Source: Turritopsis dohrnii | Taxonomy: Eukaryota > Cnidaria > Hydrozoa > Anthoathecata > Oceaniidae | Length of the DNA: 64,000 bases | NCBI GenBank assembly: GCA_027922465.2 | Contig: BQMF02000053.1 | Coordinates: 62,001 to 126,000 of the forward strand | Direction: 5' to 3' | Part shown: piece after piece, positions 1 through 12,841 of the stretch | Numbering within the stretch: the stretch's first letter is position 1 | Layout of the letters: each line of letters starts with the position of its first letter | Position numbers and translations under genes: made by a program | The notes under the pieces: model-generated | Seen by the model: only the letters and a program-made list of their open reading frames with translations | Database searches by the model: none | What the model was told of the DNA's origin: nothing

Positions 1-231
1 TCGTATTCATAAAGGGTTTTCTTTGCAATGGAGGCTGGAAGGAGCCATTTTGCGACTTTTGACGTAATTTGTTTTCTTTCATAGCTTTGTTTGCTTTATT
101 ATTAAATCAAATACATATACTATATATATATAAGCACTCATAAAGTAAACGTGTGAGACACCACTGTGAGTTGATCTACATACAACACTAAAGAAGCAAA
201 GTGCATTACAACGTTCAAGAAAAAACAGAAA

Positions 232-3061
232 ATGGGATTTGGAAAATATGGCAAAATTAAGTATCGACATGATATGAATAATACTTTTGAATGGAAAGAT
301 TTGAAAATGAAATATTTCGATGCTGATTACTACGCATTGGTTGATGGACAGTTAGTGCTTTGGGTGAGTTCTTGGAAGAGATATATTTGATACGGTATTT
401 TATACGGTATTAAAACCCAAGCTGTTTTGAGAAACAACACGTGAACGTCTTCAGGTGGAAGTCTTTAACGCCCTTTTTTAACGCCCTTCTTGATTCAGCT
501 GGACTAACTAAAAACTGACTGCAACGGAAAATGAATGTGATTGGCTAGAAGGAAAAATAAGTCCACGCGTTTCTTTAATATTTTAGTATTCTGTTTGGAT
601 TTTTTAGGTTGATACTCTAACTGAAGATCAAATAACAGGTACGACAAATGCACGAATCTACACGTTAAATATCGATGTTCTAGAATTAGTCTCAGTATTG
701 TTTAAATGTCGAAATTCGGCAATACAAATCTTTAAGTCTATTTTCTTTTACAGATTTAAAAGAAGCGTTTTCCCTTTATGATAAAGACGGTGATGGTTTT
801 ATATCTAAACATGAATTGGGTAATATAATTCGAGCAGTTGGTCAAAACCTTTGTGAAAGTCAACTTCATCGAATGGCTGCCGAAGCTGATGCTACCGGTA
901 TGTACCTTCAATTTTTTCTTTCGGGTCTATAACACTTGTTTTATGTCGGACGTACAAATCGAAACTTGGGGCTATATAAAAAACAGCACGTTTATGATAC
1001 AATATCAAGTAAACGTTTTTCGAAAGTATGCTAGAATAGAATTTACAAAATTCCGAAACATGATTTCTACAAGGATGATATTGGAACAAACAGTTATCAT
1101 GTCGGATGGACAAAATGCTAATACTTTTGTAACAGACCCTTTCCTTAACTACTCTAGATAACAATACTTTGATACTCTTCGTACACAATGCACATTCACT
1201 TTCACCGAATTCCTGTTTAAACACCATGTGAATTCGAGGCTAAGACTTTTCGCCTCGTTTCTATACATTTTATTGTTTCATATACATCAAAGTTAAAAAC
1301 ACTGTTTATTATTTTGTTCATCTTGACCGTTCTCAATTCTTCACTAATTATATTTCTTGTATTTCTTATTGCTTAGTAATATGTGACCGTCCAGGGGTTT
1401 TGATAACAAACGATAAAACGTTATATAAATAACGTTTTATGGTTAAAAAGAACAAAAGAAATAACGATATTTATCGTTCTTATGTAACGTTAATACGATA
1501 CTCAAGTAACGTTATAACGTTATCACTGAAACGATAATATCGTTTTGGTAACGTTATTCTTCTATCAGTAACCTTATAACGTTTTATCGTTTTATAGTTA
1601 TAACAACAAATAAATTCGTCTACTTGTTGGATTAGCCATTATACGATGTTTAAACAGAAATTCGGGAAAGTTCTATTGCTCTCAATCGTAGACACTTTTA
1701 GAAGGGAATGTGTTATTTTCTGGCACTAACAGGAAGTCTAGTAAGTTTTATTTAGAAAGTTTAATGAAAAGAAATTAAATATCAAAAGGTACCTTTTTCA
1801 AGGAAATTGCTTGACTAAAAAATTATAGCTTGGAGAGGGAACATTAATTTACTAAGCACGATCTGTTACAAAAGTACTTGTTATGTCGGACGGACAAATC
1901 GATATTTCAGGGCTATATAAAAAAAACATTCACGTTTATGATACAATATCAAGCAAACGTTTTTCGAAAGTATACTAGAATAGAATTTACAAAATTCCAA
2001 AACATGATTTCCACAAGGATGATAGTAAAAAAATATTGAAACAAACAGTTATCGTGTCGGAAGGACTAAATGCTCATACTTTTGTAACAGACTCAACGTT
2101 AGATTAGCAACACTATCCCTGTATGAGAATGATTAGGTGTTTTACACAGAATCGATCTAATTTTGCTGATATCGTTGATGAAATACGCATGGAATTTAAG
2201 GCATGTTAGGTTTTTTTCTTCTATCAACAATTTGTTTAACAGAAAAAGCTAACATTTGGAAACGAATTATTTTTCGACGCAAATAAGGGAGAATGAGAAT
2301 GAAGAATTAACATGTGTCTATTTTGTAAGTTCGATCGAAACGTGTTGAAGGAACAGGAAAAAAAATGATGATTTATTTAACCTTATTGTGGTACACAGAG
2401 ATTAACAAATAGAAATCCAACGATAAAACCTTCACGAACCCGATAACAAACCTCCGATAATATATCTTCCTTTTTATATCAGGTTACCGGTTTATCGACT
2501 TCCCAGAATTTTTAACTATGATGGCACGATTGATCAAAGATACTGAAGAGGAAATTCGCAACGCGTTTCAAATATTTGATAAATCAGGTAATTGTCCAAT
2601 TAATTATAGTTATCTCTTTAACAAGTCCACCCTTATCATCAAATCGCAATAATTTTGTTGATAAATGCATTACTGAACTAGCTCATACAACCATACAGTA
2701 GTTGGCTTTATCAACTCGTATGAAATTTGATTTTCTCTTCTCTTGAAAGCGGAAAATAAATTTTTTGGCAATTGTAGTGAAAGAGGAAAACCATATTAGT
2801 ATTTTGCAAAATGTCGCCTCCATTTGAATAGGCGATGGTGTCATCAACGCAAATGATCTGAGTGAGGTGTTTGATCCAAGTGAAATTGAAGACATCATGA
2901 AAGAATTCGACAAGGACAAAAATGGTTATATTACTTATCAAGGTGAGTGCCTTGTGCCGTTTTATAGGTACTTGCGAACTTTGACGAAGGATTTATGAGA
3001 AAGGAAACTTTAGACATTTTTTCCTTTTTTAGAATTTGTAAGTCAACTAACCTCAAGGTAG
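232..3061 (+). CDS. Calmodulin-like EF-hand protein, gene 1 (6 exons, 183 aa)
   Basis: Exons by splice site and phase: 232-363, 608-638, 754-897, 2483-2587, 2832-2942, 3033-3061. They sum to 552 nt and end in TAG. The first exon encodes a 44-residue extension ending VLW. The spliced protein continues [10 protein letters not shown] and then calmodulin-like sequence. EF-hand loops: 1 at residues 64-75 ([12 protein letters not shown], good); 2 at 100-111 ([12 protein letters not shown], positions 3 and 5 altered, probably weak); 3 at 135-146 ([12 protein letters not shown]); 4 at 164-175 ([12 protein letters not shown], good). This is a four-hand calcium sensor of the calmodulin/troponin C superfamily; its target is unknown. 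Compared with calmodulin (149 aa) it has an N-terminal extension and a short C-terminus. Exon lengths and phases match genes 2 and 3, so the genes arose by local duplication. Intron 3 (898-2482) is full of repeats. The start is the first in-frame ATG, and no splice site is needed upstream. Confidence 0.85.
942..2090. repeat. Two direct copies of a ~200-bp repeat in gene 1 intron 3
   Basis: Positions 942-1138 and 1884-2090 are direct copies, differing at scattered bases and small indels. Both carry the phrase TTATGATACAATATCAAG and end near TTTTGTAACAGAC. Both begin near TATGTCGGACG and have a related GTCGGA motif near the far end. They flank the nested inverted-repeat element at about 1200-1675, so this intron has grown by several insertions. 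No coding potential is evident. Confidence 0.7.
1200..1675. repeat. MITE of the GAATTTCTGTTTAAAC family, with a second repeat inside
   Basis: The left end near 1205 (GAATTCCTGTTTAAACACC) and the right end near 1647-1672 (TTTAAACAGAAATTCGGGAAAG) are inverted. They match the ends of elements at 9173-9401 and 9925-10150. The extra length comes from an AACGTT-rich block at about 1383-1610. Its left end matches the terminal repeat of the element at 6299-6478. Confidence 0.6.
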
Positions 3062-3201
3062 AAAAAAAACGTTGTTAGGGGCTGAACACCGAGATGGTAT
3101 ATCAAAAGGTCGCGATGGAAGTTTTGCTTTTACCTTGTATATAGTGAGTAACCACAATGCAGACGCTGAAAGTGTAATTGGGGCTATTACGAAATTGCTG
3201 T

Positions 3202-3736
3202 TTCGTGACGGATGGACAAACGATACTTTAGAGGGCTACCAAAATTGTTCCATAAGCTTGAGTGACAAGTAACTTAGTTCCTAAGGAACTTGTGTCTGGA
3301 TGTACAAAAAAAGTTCCAAAAGATGGACGTTCTTGTTTTTATTTTAATCTTATTGATCAAATTGTTGGTCGTGACGGATGGACAGGATAGAAAATCAGGT
3401 TTTCAAATTTTTAAATTAGAACAGAATTCTATCTAAAATATGCATATAGCGTTAATAACTTGCTATAATATATCAAACTACAATGATGTGGAACGTAAAT
3501 ACATAAAACTTCACCAAAATATATAAACTCTGCTAAGTCTGTGGATGAAAATTGAACAGACTACGAGTGTGACGGATGGACGTGACGGATGGACGGGAAA
3601 TATCCCTAAAAATTGAACCAAGTATTTTGATAAAACTGATTGTTTACATGAAACTGGCAATAACTCACTCCGAAAAATTGATCTGTATGAATATTTTCTT
3701 TATAACGGGTCTTTAAGTTTGTCCATCCGTCACGAA
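3202..3736. repeat. Foldback/MITE-like element with perfect 20-bp inverted ends
   Basis: The bases at 3202-3221 and 3717-3736 are exact reverse complements around the core GTGACGGATGGACAAAC. The GTGACGGATGGAC motif recurs inside at about 3370 and twice in tandem near 3570-3595. No protein is evident inside. A related GTCGGA-GGAC theme occurs in the gene 1 intron repeats. Confidence 0.6.
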
Positions 3737-4135
3737 TTTTTACTATACAACACTCACAACTATCTAGTTTTTAAAAATTTTGCACAGTACCGGACTTGTA
3801 TCAGGGTTTATTTCGTAAAATTTAGGTATTAAATATTAGAAATCCATACACAATTTTGATATATTTCGAATTTTGATTTTTCACTATGCTGCTAACCTAT
3901 TTTGTAATAGCGCCAATTGGTGTGCATAACCGCTGAGATGTATGTTAGATTAAAACTATGTACACACAACTGACGTCCACCATACTGATGTAATGTGTAA
4001 AAGGATGTAAGTGACATCCTTTAATGGTCGGAACTATAACGACTGTGGCAATCCTCAATTTTACCGATAAATCGTTTCATAAGAACGATGTAAATATATC
4101 TTTATTTATTTAGTAGATCGCTTTGCTTTCATGTA

Positions 4136-4289
4136 CAGTAAACTCTCTCTTTAATTCGAACACCCAGGAGAAAAAAGCGTTCGATTTATGGAAAGTTTGA
4201 ATTACGGAGGTTTGTTTACAAAGGAATCATGGATGAAGGGACCATGAAAATCGTTCGAATTAGAGAGAGCTCGAATTACAGCGGTTACA
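4136..4289. repeat. Short inverted-repeat element, pogo/Tc1-like ends
   Basis: The left end begins ACAGTAAACTCTCTCTTTAA and includes AATTCGAACA. The right part holds GTTCGAATTAGAGAGAGCTC, so the TTCGAA / AGAGAGAG motifs face each other. A terminal CAGT and AT-rich spacing suit a small pogo/Tc1-type MITE, but the far boundary is not exact. Confidence 0.45.
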
Positions 4290-5739
4290 TTAAAAAAGAT
4301 CCGACTGTAATATTTTATGTAAACCATTGTATGTTTAAGAATATATTGTTTAACAGCTGAATTTTTTGAAGCTTGGATTAGGTGAAACAGTGATGCTTGT
4401 TTTTACAAGCTTGCTGCTATATTGCCGCCTTTAGAATTCTGTTGGATGTTTGACATTAGGGATTTCTACCTGTCAACAGATAATTTAAAGTAGAAGAGAA
4501 AAAATTTTAGAATATCTATCAAATTTTGTTTTGATTTAAAAGAATCACCAGGAGCACTACCCCAAGACAAAATGTTAAAAATGATTGTTAAGAGTAACCG
4601 TAAAACATTTCAACATAAGTAATATCTAATCCCACTCAATTTTGTACACGTTAATCGACCGTATATCATTCCGTAATGGATTCTTAATATAGACAGTCAA
4701 GTACTTTGTCAATTTTTAAGGAGGTATGAAGAAGTTTCATCCTTAAAACTCCCACATTCTTTTAAATCTATCGATGAAAATGTCCAAGCAAGCAAGTATA
4801 GCTCGTCTTGTAAGATTCATTTCATAAGCTGTGTCGAGTTGAGTCGAATTCGGAAATTATTACAAATTGAGATAGATAGGTGGATTACAGAGGGATTAAA
4901 AAAGTGCGACAGGGATTGCAAAGTATGACTCGATGACAAAGTGAGACGTTAAACGACTCAGCACGGTTAGTGTTCGGCACAGTTTATGAAATAGGCCTAA
5001 AGTACCTTGTTTTCTCGAATAAAAGAAAAATTGTAACAAAAAGATGTAGATAAGTAGTTGTATTTCGGAATAATAGCGAAGGACCGAATAAATCCCACAG
5101 ATCTATATAAATCTTTGTCTCTCCCATTGTGACAATACTATAACTGACGTAACAAGTAATATATACGTGCATGCAGTTTCAAGCATTTCGGAGTAAAAGA
5201 AACAACAACAATGGGCTTGCAAATTTTAATGCAATGCAATGGCGTCAATAGTAAATAAAAAGTAAATAAAACAAACAGCTCTCGAAAAACCAATATAGAT
5301 CCGACGTGTGTTTACTTTTCATGTTATGATTAATGACGAAAGTGCTATGTGTTCCTCAAATACGAGTTTAGACACAAATATTGTCATAGAATCGAAGCGT
5401 ATGCCGAAATCCATTACTCCTTCTCATTACATCACCCCACGTGCTACAAAGTTACATATATTATGTAACACGATAAGTCTTGTAAGGAACTGCATACTGT
5501 AACAGCGTCAGTGAAATTTATCAGATGATGCGGTGGAAATTCTTTAAAAACTTCCAGCGATAAGTCTCGATGTCGGTTAGGAATACGATTCTTATCAAAC
5601 ATTCACATAGTTATAGAAAACGTTTTAATATTTTATTACATTTTAATTAAGATTTAAAAAATCGTAGAAAGGAAGAAATTTATTACCTTCAGATGTTGTT
5701 TGAAAATAAAGGATAAATTTGATGTGACTGTCGCACAAC

Positions 5740-8700
5740 ATGAATAGCAAGTACCATAAAATTATTCGGAAACAAAGCCAATCAGAAAATACAGATATAA
5801 TTATAGAGAAAGACAATATTGAGGATTATTTTACTGTGAGAAACGGAGAAGCAGTATTATGGGTGAGTAAGCTATTTTTGTTTTTTGTTTGGCGTGAAAT
5901 TTACCCAAATCCTGCAAATTTTTTTGCCAACAAAATCATACTCAAACAATTTAAGCATAAATAAATCATCTCATAAAAATGGTAGGCTTTGTAGCCAAAT
6001 CAACAGAACAATAGTCCAACGTCAAAATCGTTTTTATAAAGTCACTTTTGCAATCAGAAAAGAATGCTTCCAGGTAATAGCTGCGGAGATTCTCAAGCTT
6101 CAACTAAACTGGGCACTGTGAATTTCATTTCACAAATGATCAAAGACGTGTTAGGGTCAAGACGTCATCACTCCCACAATTAATTAGCTAAATTTAAGTC
6201 AGCAACGAGTACGTAACGTCGTAATCGTCAGGTCTGAACCAGGCATAATGGTTATGTAGGGATTTATTCAGAAACAATTCTATAAAGAGAATAATATTTG
6301 TGACACTCCAGGGGATTTTGATAGCAAACCGTTAAAACGTTAAGTTAACACTATCCTTTTGTTAATAACGTTTACTTTAACAAAGTTTTATTGTTATTTC
6401 TTTTGTTCTTTTTAACGTTATAACGTTTATTCATGTAACGTTTTAACGTTTGTTATCAAAATCCCTTGGAGTATCACATTTCTTTTTATTTTATCAGGTT
6501 GATACCTTATCAAAAGAAGACGTTTTAGGTAATATCCAAATGAGATTTATTTTTTAGTTTAGTGTCAACCTCGTCCTACGTACTAATTGTGTGGAAGGGC
6601 GGTTCAAATTAGATTGAACAAGATGCCCTTACGGGCAGAAAGATTTCTGCAAAATCTGTTGAAGAATGAAAAATGAAATATGTTATGACATTTATGAAAT
6701 TCGACAGAAAATGTTGCATGATCTAGGTGGGCTCGAACACTAGCCAACTGCGCCACGAAACCACATGAGTATTTCTATTGTATTATACACGTTCTTTGAT
6801 TCTTCTGTTTACAAAACGTTGAGAACTTCTTTTTAGTTAGAAAAGGATGATCACAGTCAAAGATAATTATTAATTTCTTCTATAAATGTTTTATGTCTTA
6901 AAATATATTTAACATTGATCAAAGAAACTTTTGTAAATCTTTTGCTGACTTGCAATGCACGGTGCAACATTAAAGTCAATTCTCTCACATTTGAAAGAAA
7001 CGAAGGAATTTCCAAGATGTTCTCTCCAAATATTACATGATGTGATGTCACAGTGATTAAAGCCAGTGGGTAAATTTGTTGAAAAATCTCTGCAAGGAGT
7101 GTATTTCTATGGAAATATACAAACCATTTCAATAAAAATGCTCTTCATCACAGTGTTTTCTGACGATTTTGCCCACTGGGAAGTGGTGTATTGAAATTCA
7201 TTAGTTGAAAATAGTGCGATAAGTAACAAATACATGATAACCACAAGCACGTAATGTTCCGTTCGTCGTCTCAACCTCGAATATATGTGCGAGTGTGTGC
7301 ATACGCAATGAATTGCATTTCAGGTGATATTGGTCGTTTGGTGACACCATTCTCTTTAGACTTGGGCTAGCACGAGCTGGGGACGAGGTTGGGATGAAAA
7401 CAACTTGATGATTGGATGGATATTGTCGGTAATACAAGCATTTTCTGTTTGCTTTAGAAATAAAAACTGCTTTTGGATCATACGACAGAAAGGGAAATGG
7501 AAGAGTTCAGAAAAATGATTTACTTCTGTTGATGAAAAGTTTGGGTTTCCGACCATCCACTTCTGAACTGCAAAAAATCATCTGGACGTTGGAGATAAAC
7601 GGTAATTGAGGCAGGACAAATATGTGACACATATATTGTTATACTGTTAATCCATCCAACATGTTTGTTTGTATTGCATTTTGAATCAGTCCAAACTCTT
7701 TTAAAATTCGTGTATTTTTGATTAACAGTCTCAGAATGTTTACAAATACTTCTTTTTGATCATTACTTAGGATATGATTGCATCGAATACCCTGAATTCC
7801 TTAACATAATAGCAAGAAAGATAGCAGACACGGAAGAAGATCTGTTAAGGCCTTTTCTTTTGTTTGATAAAGCAGGTAATCTAAGCTTTCTTATGATCCA
7901 AACTCTCAATTTTCACACAAATACCCATAAATGTTTTTGTAGGAGCTAATAAATGTTTTGCAACAAAAATTTATCTTTGGTACCGTATCCTCTATCATCA
8001 AAAGTTTGAAAATCCCCATTGACCAACAGGTTATTTAAAAAGAATTCATTCCTGTCTGAAACTTTGGTTTGTTTGAACACATATGAACTTATTTCTTGCT
8101 TTGGTTCTGTTCCATGTAACACAGCCATGCACTGTTAAAGAAAGAGGTTGAACTCAATGGGGAAAATCGTAAAAATATCACTGTGACGAAGAGTATATTC
8201 ATTGTAATATTTTGTGTATCTTTAGAGATATGTACTCCTTTTGAGTGTTGTTTCTCACAAATTTCTCTACGGGGAGGCCCGTTCTGCACTGACCAAAAAT
8301 TTAACAGAAAAATATCGTGGTAACCATAATCTTCAATTCGAAGTAGCATAGGGCGTACGTCTACTATTATCACCTTGCGTCATCCTTCATCTACTGATTT
8401 AATTTAGGACATGGCGTAATAAAGTCAAAGGAGCTACAAAGGATATTCCGACAGGTTACCAACACGACAGACGACGTTGAAGATGTTATCGACAAATTTG
8501 ATGAAGATTGTGACGGAAATTTCAAATATTTCGGTATGAAATCTCATGTGATAAACATTTACCCACAATTCCATCTTTGTTGGATTTATATTCACATATT
8601 TTACTCACATTTATATTGCGCATGCGTTGACGTTCATTCATTCACTCAACTTAGCCAATAGAAGTTGATGATGGATATAGTAAAAACAAAGAAGGTAACT

Positions 8701-11651
8701 TTGTGCCCAGGGCATTTCTATCGTTTTGATGCAAGGACAACGAGGTGGAAAAATCACGACATTGTTGTTTTTCTATATAGAACAAAAATTGTGTTTAATA
8801 ATCAAAATCACTGGTACATTTACTGTTCCCCAGGCAAATTTTTAGAAAATCACTGCGGAGTAGTATATGCACTATTTCACTGGAAATAGCTCCGTCACAG
8901 CTCCGTTGAATTAAATTAACAACAAGAAACAACTAAGTTGTTAAAAGATTTCCGTAACTTAAGCATGACATGCTTGTAATTTTAATTTGATAAAAGATGT
9001 TGTGATTACTTTTCATTGTCAAAAATAAACTTTTTTCTAAGGGATTATACACTTCATTATGTATGTATGCTGCTTTCTCTCTCTCTCCATATATATAAGT
9101 CCTGTTAAGTACAACAACAAATTTGCAGAGTGAAAATAAATATATATATACAATGTAAAATTGCTTAATAGACCTTTCCCGAATTTCTGTTTAAACACCG
9201 TGTTATAGCCTAGCCTCTAAGTTTCGCCTCTTTTTCAAACTCTTAATTACTTGTAATTATTCCACTGGGGAACTGAAAGAACGAGTAACTATTACTTACT
9301 GAAAACATTATGAAATTAGAAAAACAATAAAATACATAGAAACGAGGCTAAACTTGATAACTGAGCATTAACTCGACATTTGAACAGAAATTCGGGAAAG
9401 GTGTATTTACATAAAAATTAAAAAAATAAAAATCGTCAAGAACTATTCGATTAGTTGACAGAAGTAAAATTTCAAATTCACTGGGCAATTACGTAATAAC
9501 TTTTTGATCCTTATGTTCTTCCGTGGTCTAAAATACTCAGAGCAGTTTTCACACAGCCACAGAGGTTTGCTTTATTTGCAACAAACAGAATAAGGCAGGA
9601 TAGGTGTGACCTTTACTCTTGTTGGCTTTCCTTAATATACTGCATCGTGATTGTTCATTTTGCTTTTAAATGACTTATTCAGCCACGGGCAAGGACGTCA
9701 CTTAATTTTCTTTTCTATTACCAGTGCATAGTTATTAAAAATGATCTCATGAATTTGGTATGGTCTCGTTAATGTTTATTGTTCTGTAGACTGTAAACCA
9801 ATCGACATCTCGTAACAGCTTCAAAGTGTATCAATTTACTGTTTTTAAATAATGTCTGGATGATCATACTGACACAAACTCTCTTCAAGATTTCATCGTT
9901 TCAAAGACTGCACAACATAATAGACCTTCCCGAATTTCTGTTTAAACACCGTGTTATAGCCTAGCCTCTAAGTTTAGCCTCTTTTTCAAACTCTTAATTA
10001 CTTCTGATTATTCCACTGGGAAACTGAAAGAACGTGAGAAATTAGACTTACTGAGAACATTATGAAATTAGAAAAACAATAAAAACATAGAATCGAGGCT
10101 CAACTTGATAGCAAGGCATTAACACGATGTTTAAACAGAAATTTGAGACAAGCCTATTAAAATCATTATTGAAGGCTTTTGACAGATATTTTGTTGTCAG
10201 CCAAGCAATACATGCGCAGAATGTAAGAAGAAGACTAGGATGGGAATTCTCTTGTGAAAATATCTTAATCCATGATATTTTCATTCAATATCTTGTCTTC
10301 CCAATTTATTTGTTTCATATGTCAATGTATACAATTCATAACCATCGATTAAATACAAATCTTGAGATTCGGCATCAGATAAATGAGTCTTCATACATAT
10401 AATAACAGTGTAATATCAATGTTATGATGATATTCCTTCTCAAAATTCGACTGTAAATCACGTATATTTTGTTATACAAGGATAGATAGATAGATAGATA
10501 GATAGAGAAATAGATACGCCGCCGAAATGAATAAGATTATCCATTCCATGGAAATCTTAAAAATCAAAAATCATATAAACCTAAAATAAAGTTGTGATGA
10601 GCTAATACTTTAAGTTACTGTTATGCAATTATATACAGTGTGTCTCAGAACGTTTTAAAAACTTTCAATGCTTTTTTTTCAAAAATTATTCGTCAAATTT
10701 TTGCGATTTACGTACCATATGATAGCTCGTTTCAAGCTCTTTCTGAAAATGTAAAATTTGAAGCAAAATGATAATTCTTCCGAAAGTTATTGAGAAAAAT
10801 ATCATGGTTTCAGATCATTAATTTGTTAAAGATCAATTAGCGCTTCTCACAATGTAGCATCTTTACAAACACAATCAGATGAGTATAAACATAATTTCTG
10901 TCATTAGAAATTCTTAAGCTTCAAATTTTATAACCGAGCAAGTTGATAAGATAAAAGTTTTGGGAATTAAATGCGCGTACTTTTACTTAACAAGTTCAAA
11001 AGATTTTATGATCAGAACGAAAGAAAATTGCTTTACTAAAATGTCATTAAGGAACTGTTAACTGATCTTTAAGAAACCAATGATCCAAATCTGTGTGTTT
11101 TTCTTCAATAACTTTCCGAAGAATAATCATGTTCTTGAACATTTGATGTCAAACGAAAATGCTGGAAAAGGGCTTTCTCGTGATATAAATTTCGTAATAT
11201 TTTGATGAATAATTTTTGAAAAAAAACGCATTGAAAGTGTGTGGATAAAACATTCTGTGACACACTGTACATATCTCTTTAACACTAACGACGTTGCATT
11301 GATATTGTTGCATGTTCCTTATGAGAAAAGTAAATAATCGTAGTCAATTTTTGGCGGGATGGAAATTGCTTGCTTATCACACAAGTTAGATGCTGTTTCC
11401 ATTATGATTACAGTGGAAAAAAGTATCGTTTTGATGTTGAGTCTTCGAATCTTCACTGGTCATATTTCGCAGTAATGAATGTAGCACTAATGGCGATGTA
11501 GCATTATAAATTTTTGTGAGTGTTGCTTCATACATCAAAACATAGCAATAAGTACTTTCTAAGTGAAGTAGTGTTTATCCAGAGCAAAGGTGACGAAAAT
11601 TGATTATCTTTTGTTTGCATTTTAGATTTCGTCAAAGCAATGGTGGAATGA
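5740..11651 (+). CDS. Calmodulin-like EF-hand protein, gene 2 (6 exons, 184 aa)
   Basis: Exons: 5740-5862, 6498-6528, 7458-7601, 7771-7875, 8408-8533, 11626-11651 (555 nt, stop TGA). All internal junctions fall in the same phases as gene 1. Exon 1 encodes 41 residues ending VLW, followed by VDTLSKEDVL. EF loops: 1 at residues 61-72 (DRKGNGRVQKND); 2 at 97-108 (begins with Glu and has lost most calcium ligands); 3 at 132-143 (DKAGHGVIKSKE, His at position 5); 4 at 166-177 (DEDCDGNFKYFD, Cys at position 4 and Asp at 12). The degenerate loops suggest weak calcium binding or a structural role. Intron 5 (8534-11625) is 3.1 kb because about 2.7 kb of repeats sits in it; the duplicated 3' remnant at 42.6-43.1 kb lacks that DNA. 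The gene spans the left duplication breakpoint (about 7,965) but is complete here. Confidence 0.82.
6299..6478. repeat. Palindromic MITE, AACGTT-rich, in gene 2 intron 2
   Basis: It starts TGTGACACTCCAGGGGATTT and ends with the near reverse complement AAATCCCTTGGAGTATCACA. The inner arms (GTTAAAACGTTA) continue the inverted repeat. A truncated relative lies near 1383-1440. Length is about 180 bp and there is no ORF. Confidence 0.75.
6722..6763 (-). other. tRNA-like fragment (A box and B box, collapsed spacing)
   Basis: On the minus strand there is a TGGCGCAGTTGG A-box-like motif. Only about ten bases later comes GTTCGAGCCC, resembling a B box. The spacing is too short for a functional tRNA, so this is at best a decayed SINE or tRNA relic. 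Confidence 0.25.
7063..7180. repeat. 118-bp MITE, CAGTGGG family, copy 1
   Basis: Left end CCAGTGGGTAAATTTGTT; right end GATTTTGCCCACTGGG, inverted. The interior carries TTTCAATAAAAATGCTCTTC and CACAGTG. Related copies are at 12075-12180, 41506-41610, 43670-43787, 56662-56772 and, reversed, 61714-61832. Confidence 0.75.
9173..9401. repeat. MITE, GAATTTCTGTTTAAAC family, copy 2
   Basis: Ends CCTTTCCCGAATTTCTGTTT and AACAGAAATTCGGGAAAGG are inverted. Length is about 229 bp. The interior (GCCTAGCCTCTAAGTTT, GAAACGAGGCTAAACTTGAT) continues the palindrome. Confidence 0.8.
9925..10150. repeat. MITE, GAATTTCTGTTTAAAC family, copy 3
   Basis: It closely resembles 9173-9401 in the same orientation. 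The right terminal repeat is decayed (AACAGAAATTTGAGACAAG). The two copies lie about 0.5 kb apart in the same intron. Confidence 0.78.
10634..11269. repeat. Mariner-like MITE, 636 bp
   Basis: The left end TACAGTGTGTCTCAGAACG and the right end CATTCTGTGACACACTGTA are imperfect inverted repeats flanked by TA. The inverted similarity continues with CTTTCAATGC / GCATTGAAAG. The ACAGTGTGTC terminus is characteristic of Tc1/mariner elements. There is no transposase, so it is non-autonomous. Confidence 0.7.
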
Positions 11652-12074
11652 ATCGGCAAGACGAATCCTTAAATCACCAAGACGACATTTTACCTCAGTG
11701 AAATACATCAATATCTACACAAGCTTTTACTTTATGTGAAGTTAAACAATTGCGCATGTCTACATTTATATGAACATGCGAAGTAACATTTACTTCAGTC
11801 TTCTGAATTTCGCTTTGTCTGCGTGTGGTTTTTTATATCCCCAGCAAAATTTTCACTTCTGTTGAAAAGACCGAAGTGAAACTCAAGCCGAAGTGAGTTT
11901 CACTTCGTGTTCGGCATGTCAACACTATAAGGCTTCTTTTTATACACCGTATGTGTAAACATCAAGTGACATTTTCATATAAGAGCCACCCCATTTAGAA
12001 AAATAAATAAAACATGTTTAAAAAGTGTTACTTGATCTTTTTATTAATAACGCCGCTTTCGATCTTAACAACCT

Positions 12075-12180
12075 TCCCAATGGGTAAATTCGTTGAAATC
12101 ACTGCAAAGGAGTGCATTTCTATAGTAATCTGCACATTATTTCAATAAGAATGCTCTTCATCGCAGTGATTTTTTTTTAG
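12075..12180. repeat. CAGTGGG-family MITE, right end lost
   Basis: It matches 43670-43787 up to CAGTGATTTTTTT, where the sequence leaves the family. The terminal repeat on that side is deleted. Confidence 0.7.
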
Positions 12181-12789
12181 GATCCTCTAGACATCATCTG
12201 TGTTACAAAAAAACTTTCGGAATCGAAACAAGGAATTGGTTAAACAGAACAAAAGTGACGTGGTTAATGAGGAGGCCAATTAAACATGGTGTAAGACAAA
12301 AGTGGTGTAATTACAAAAAAGGGTTACATTTGGGCAAGGTTAAATAATAGCTACAAAGTTGTTTTGTTTTCTATTTTATTAAAAAAAAACATGTTTTAAA
12401 GTTGTAAATACTCGTTAAACAACGCTACTAAAACTGCTTACGCAGTATGCTGTCTTGAAATGGCATTACAAATGATATGTACTCCGAAGATATTTTTAAA
12501 GAATATTTATGTTGCATTCTTGATTCAATCTATAATATTAGTCAATGTGCATATGGATGTACTTATATTCAACTATGTATCTGTAGCTGCAAACTTCGAT
12601 GAATATGATGAATTGATAATAACATTCGAGATGATTTAGTTCTAATTTAATGTTTCAAAAAAGCTTTCACTAAAACATTTCTTTTAGTGACATTTTTATG
12701 CGAACGTGAATTAAGACATAATGACGTGTTTATGGATCGTTTCACATTTGCTCATTTTGAAATTATATTTCGGTCTTCTTAGCGGAGGC

Positions 12790-12841
12790 CATCATCATCA
12801 TCATCGTCATCATCGTCGTCATCATCATCATCATCATCATC
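12790..12841. repeat. CAT/CGT trinucleotide microsatellite
   Basis: Runs of CAT are interrupted by CGT. The duplicate has only a short CAT run near 44415, so the array has changed length since duplication. Confidence 0.85.

Larger units (their letters stand above)
3062..5739. other. Intergenic DNA between EF-hand genes 1 and 2
   Basis: I see no supportable gene here. It holds the GACGGATGGAC foldback (3202-3736) and a short inverted repeat at 4136-4289. The remaining AT-rich DNA would contain the 3' flank of gene 1 and the promoter of gene 2. I cannot point to a convincing TATA element. Confidence 0.5.
8534..11625 (+). other. Gene 2 intron 5, expanded by repeats
   Basis: About 8672-11360 has no counterpart in the duplicate, where the flanks meet near 42837. 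The extra DNA holds two copies of the GAATTTCTGTTTAAAC MITE, a GATA microsatellite (about 10482-10504) and a mariner-like MITE (10634-11269). I see no supportable coding exon in it. Confidence 0.65.

Noticed and set aside
892..1227. Overlapping ORFs of about 110 codons on both strands in gene 1 intron 3
   Set aside because: They lie in a repeated intronic segment, and the copy at 1884-2090 has different frames.
6722..6763. Functional tRNA gene
   Set aside because: A and B boxes are only about ten bases apart and no cloverleaf can be drawn.
10127..10402. 91-codon ORF in gene 2 intron 5
   Set aside because: It starts inside a MITE terminal repeat and has no recognisable protein features.
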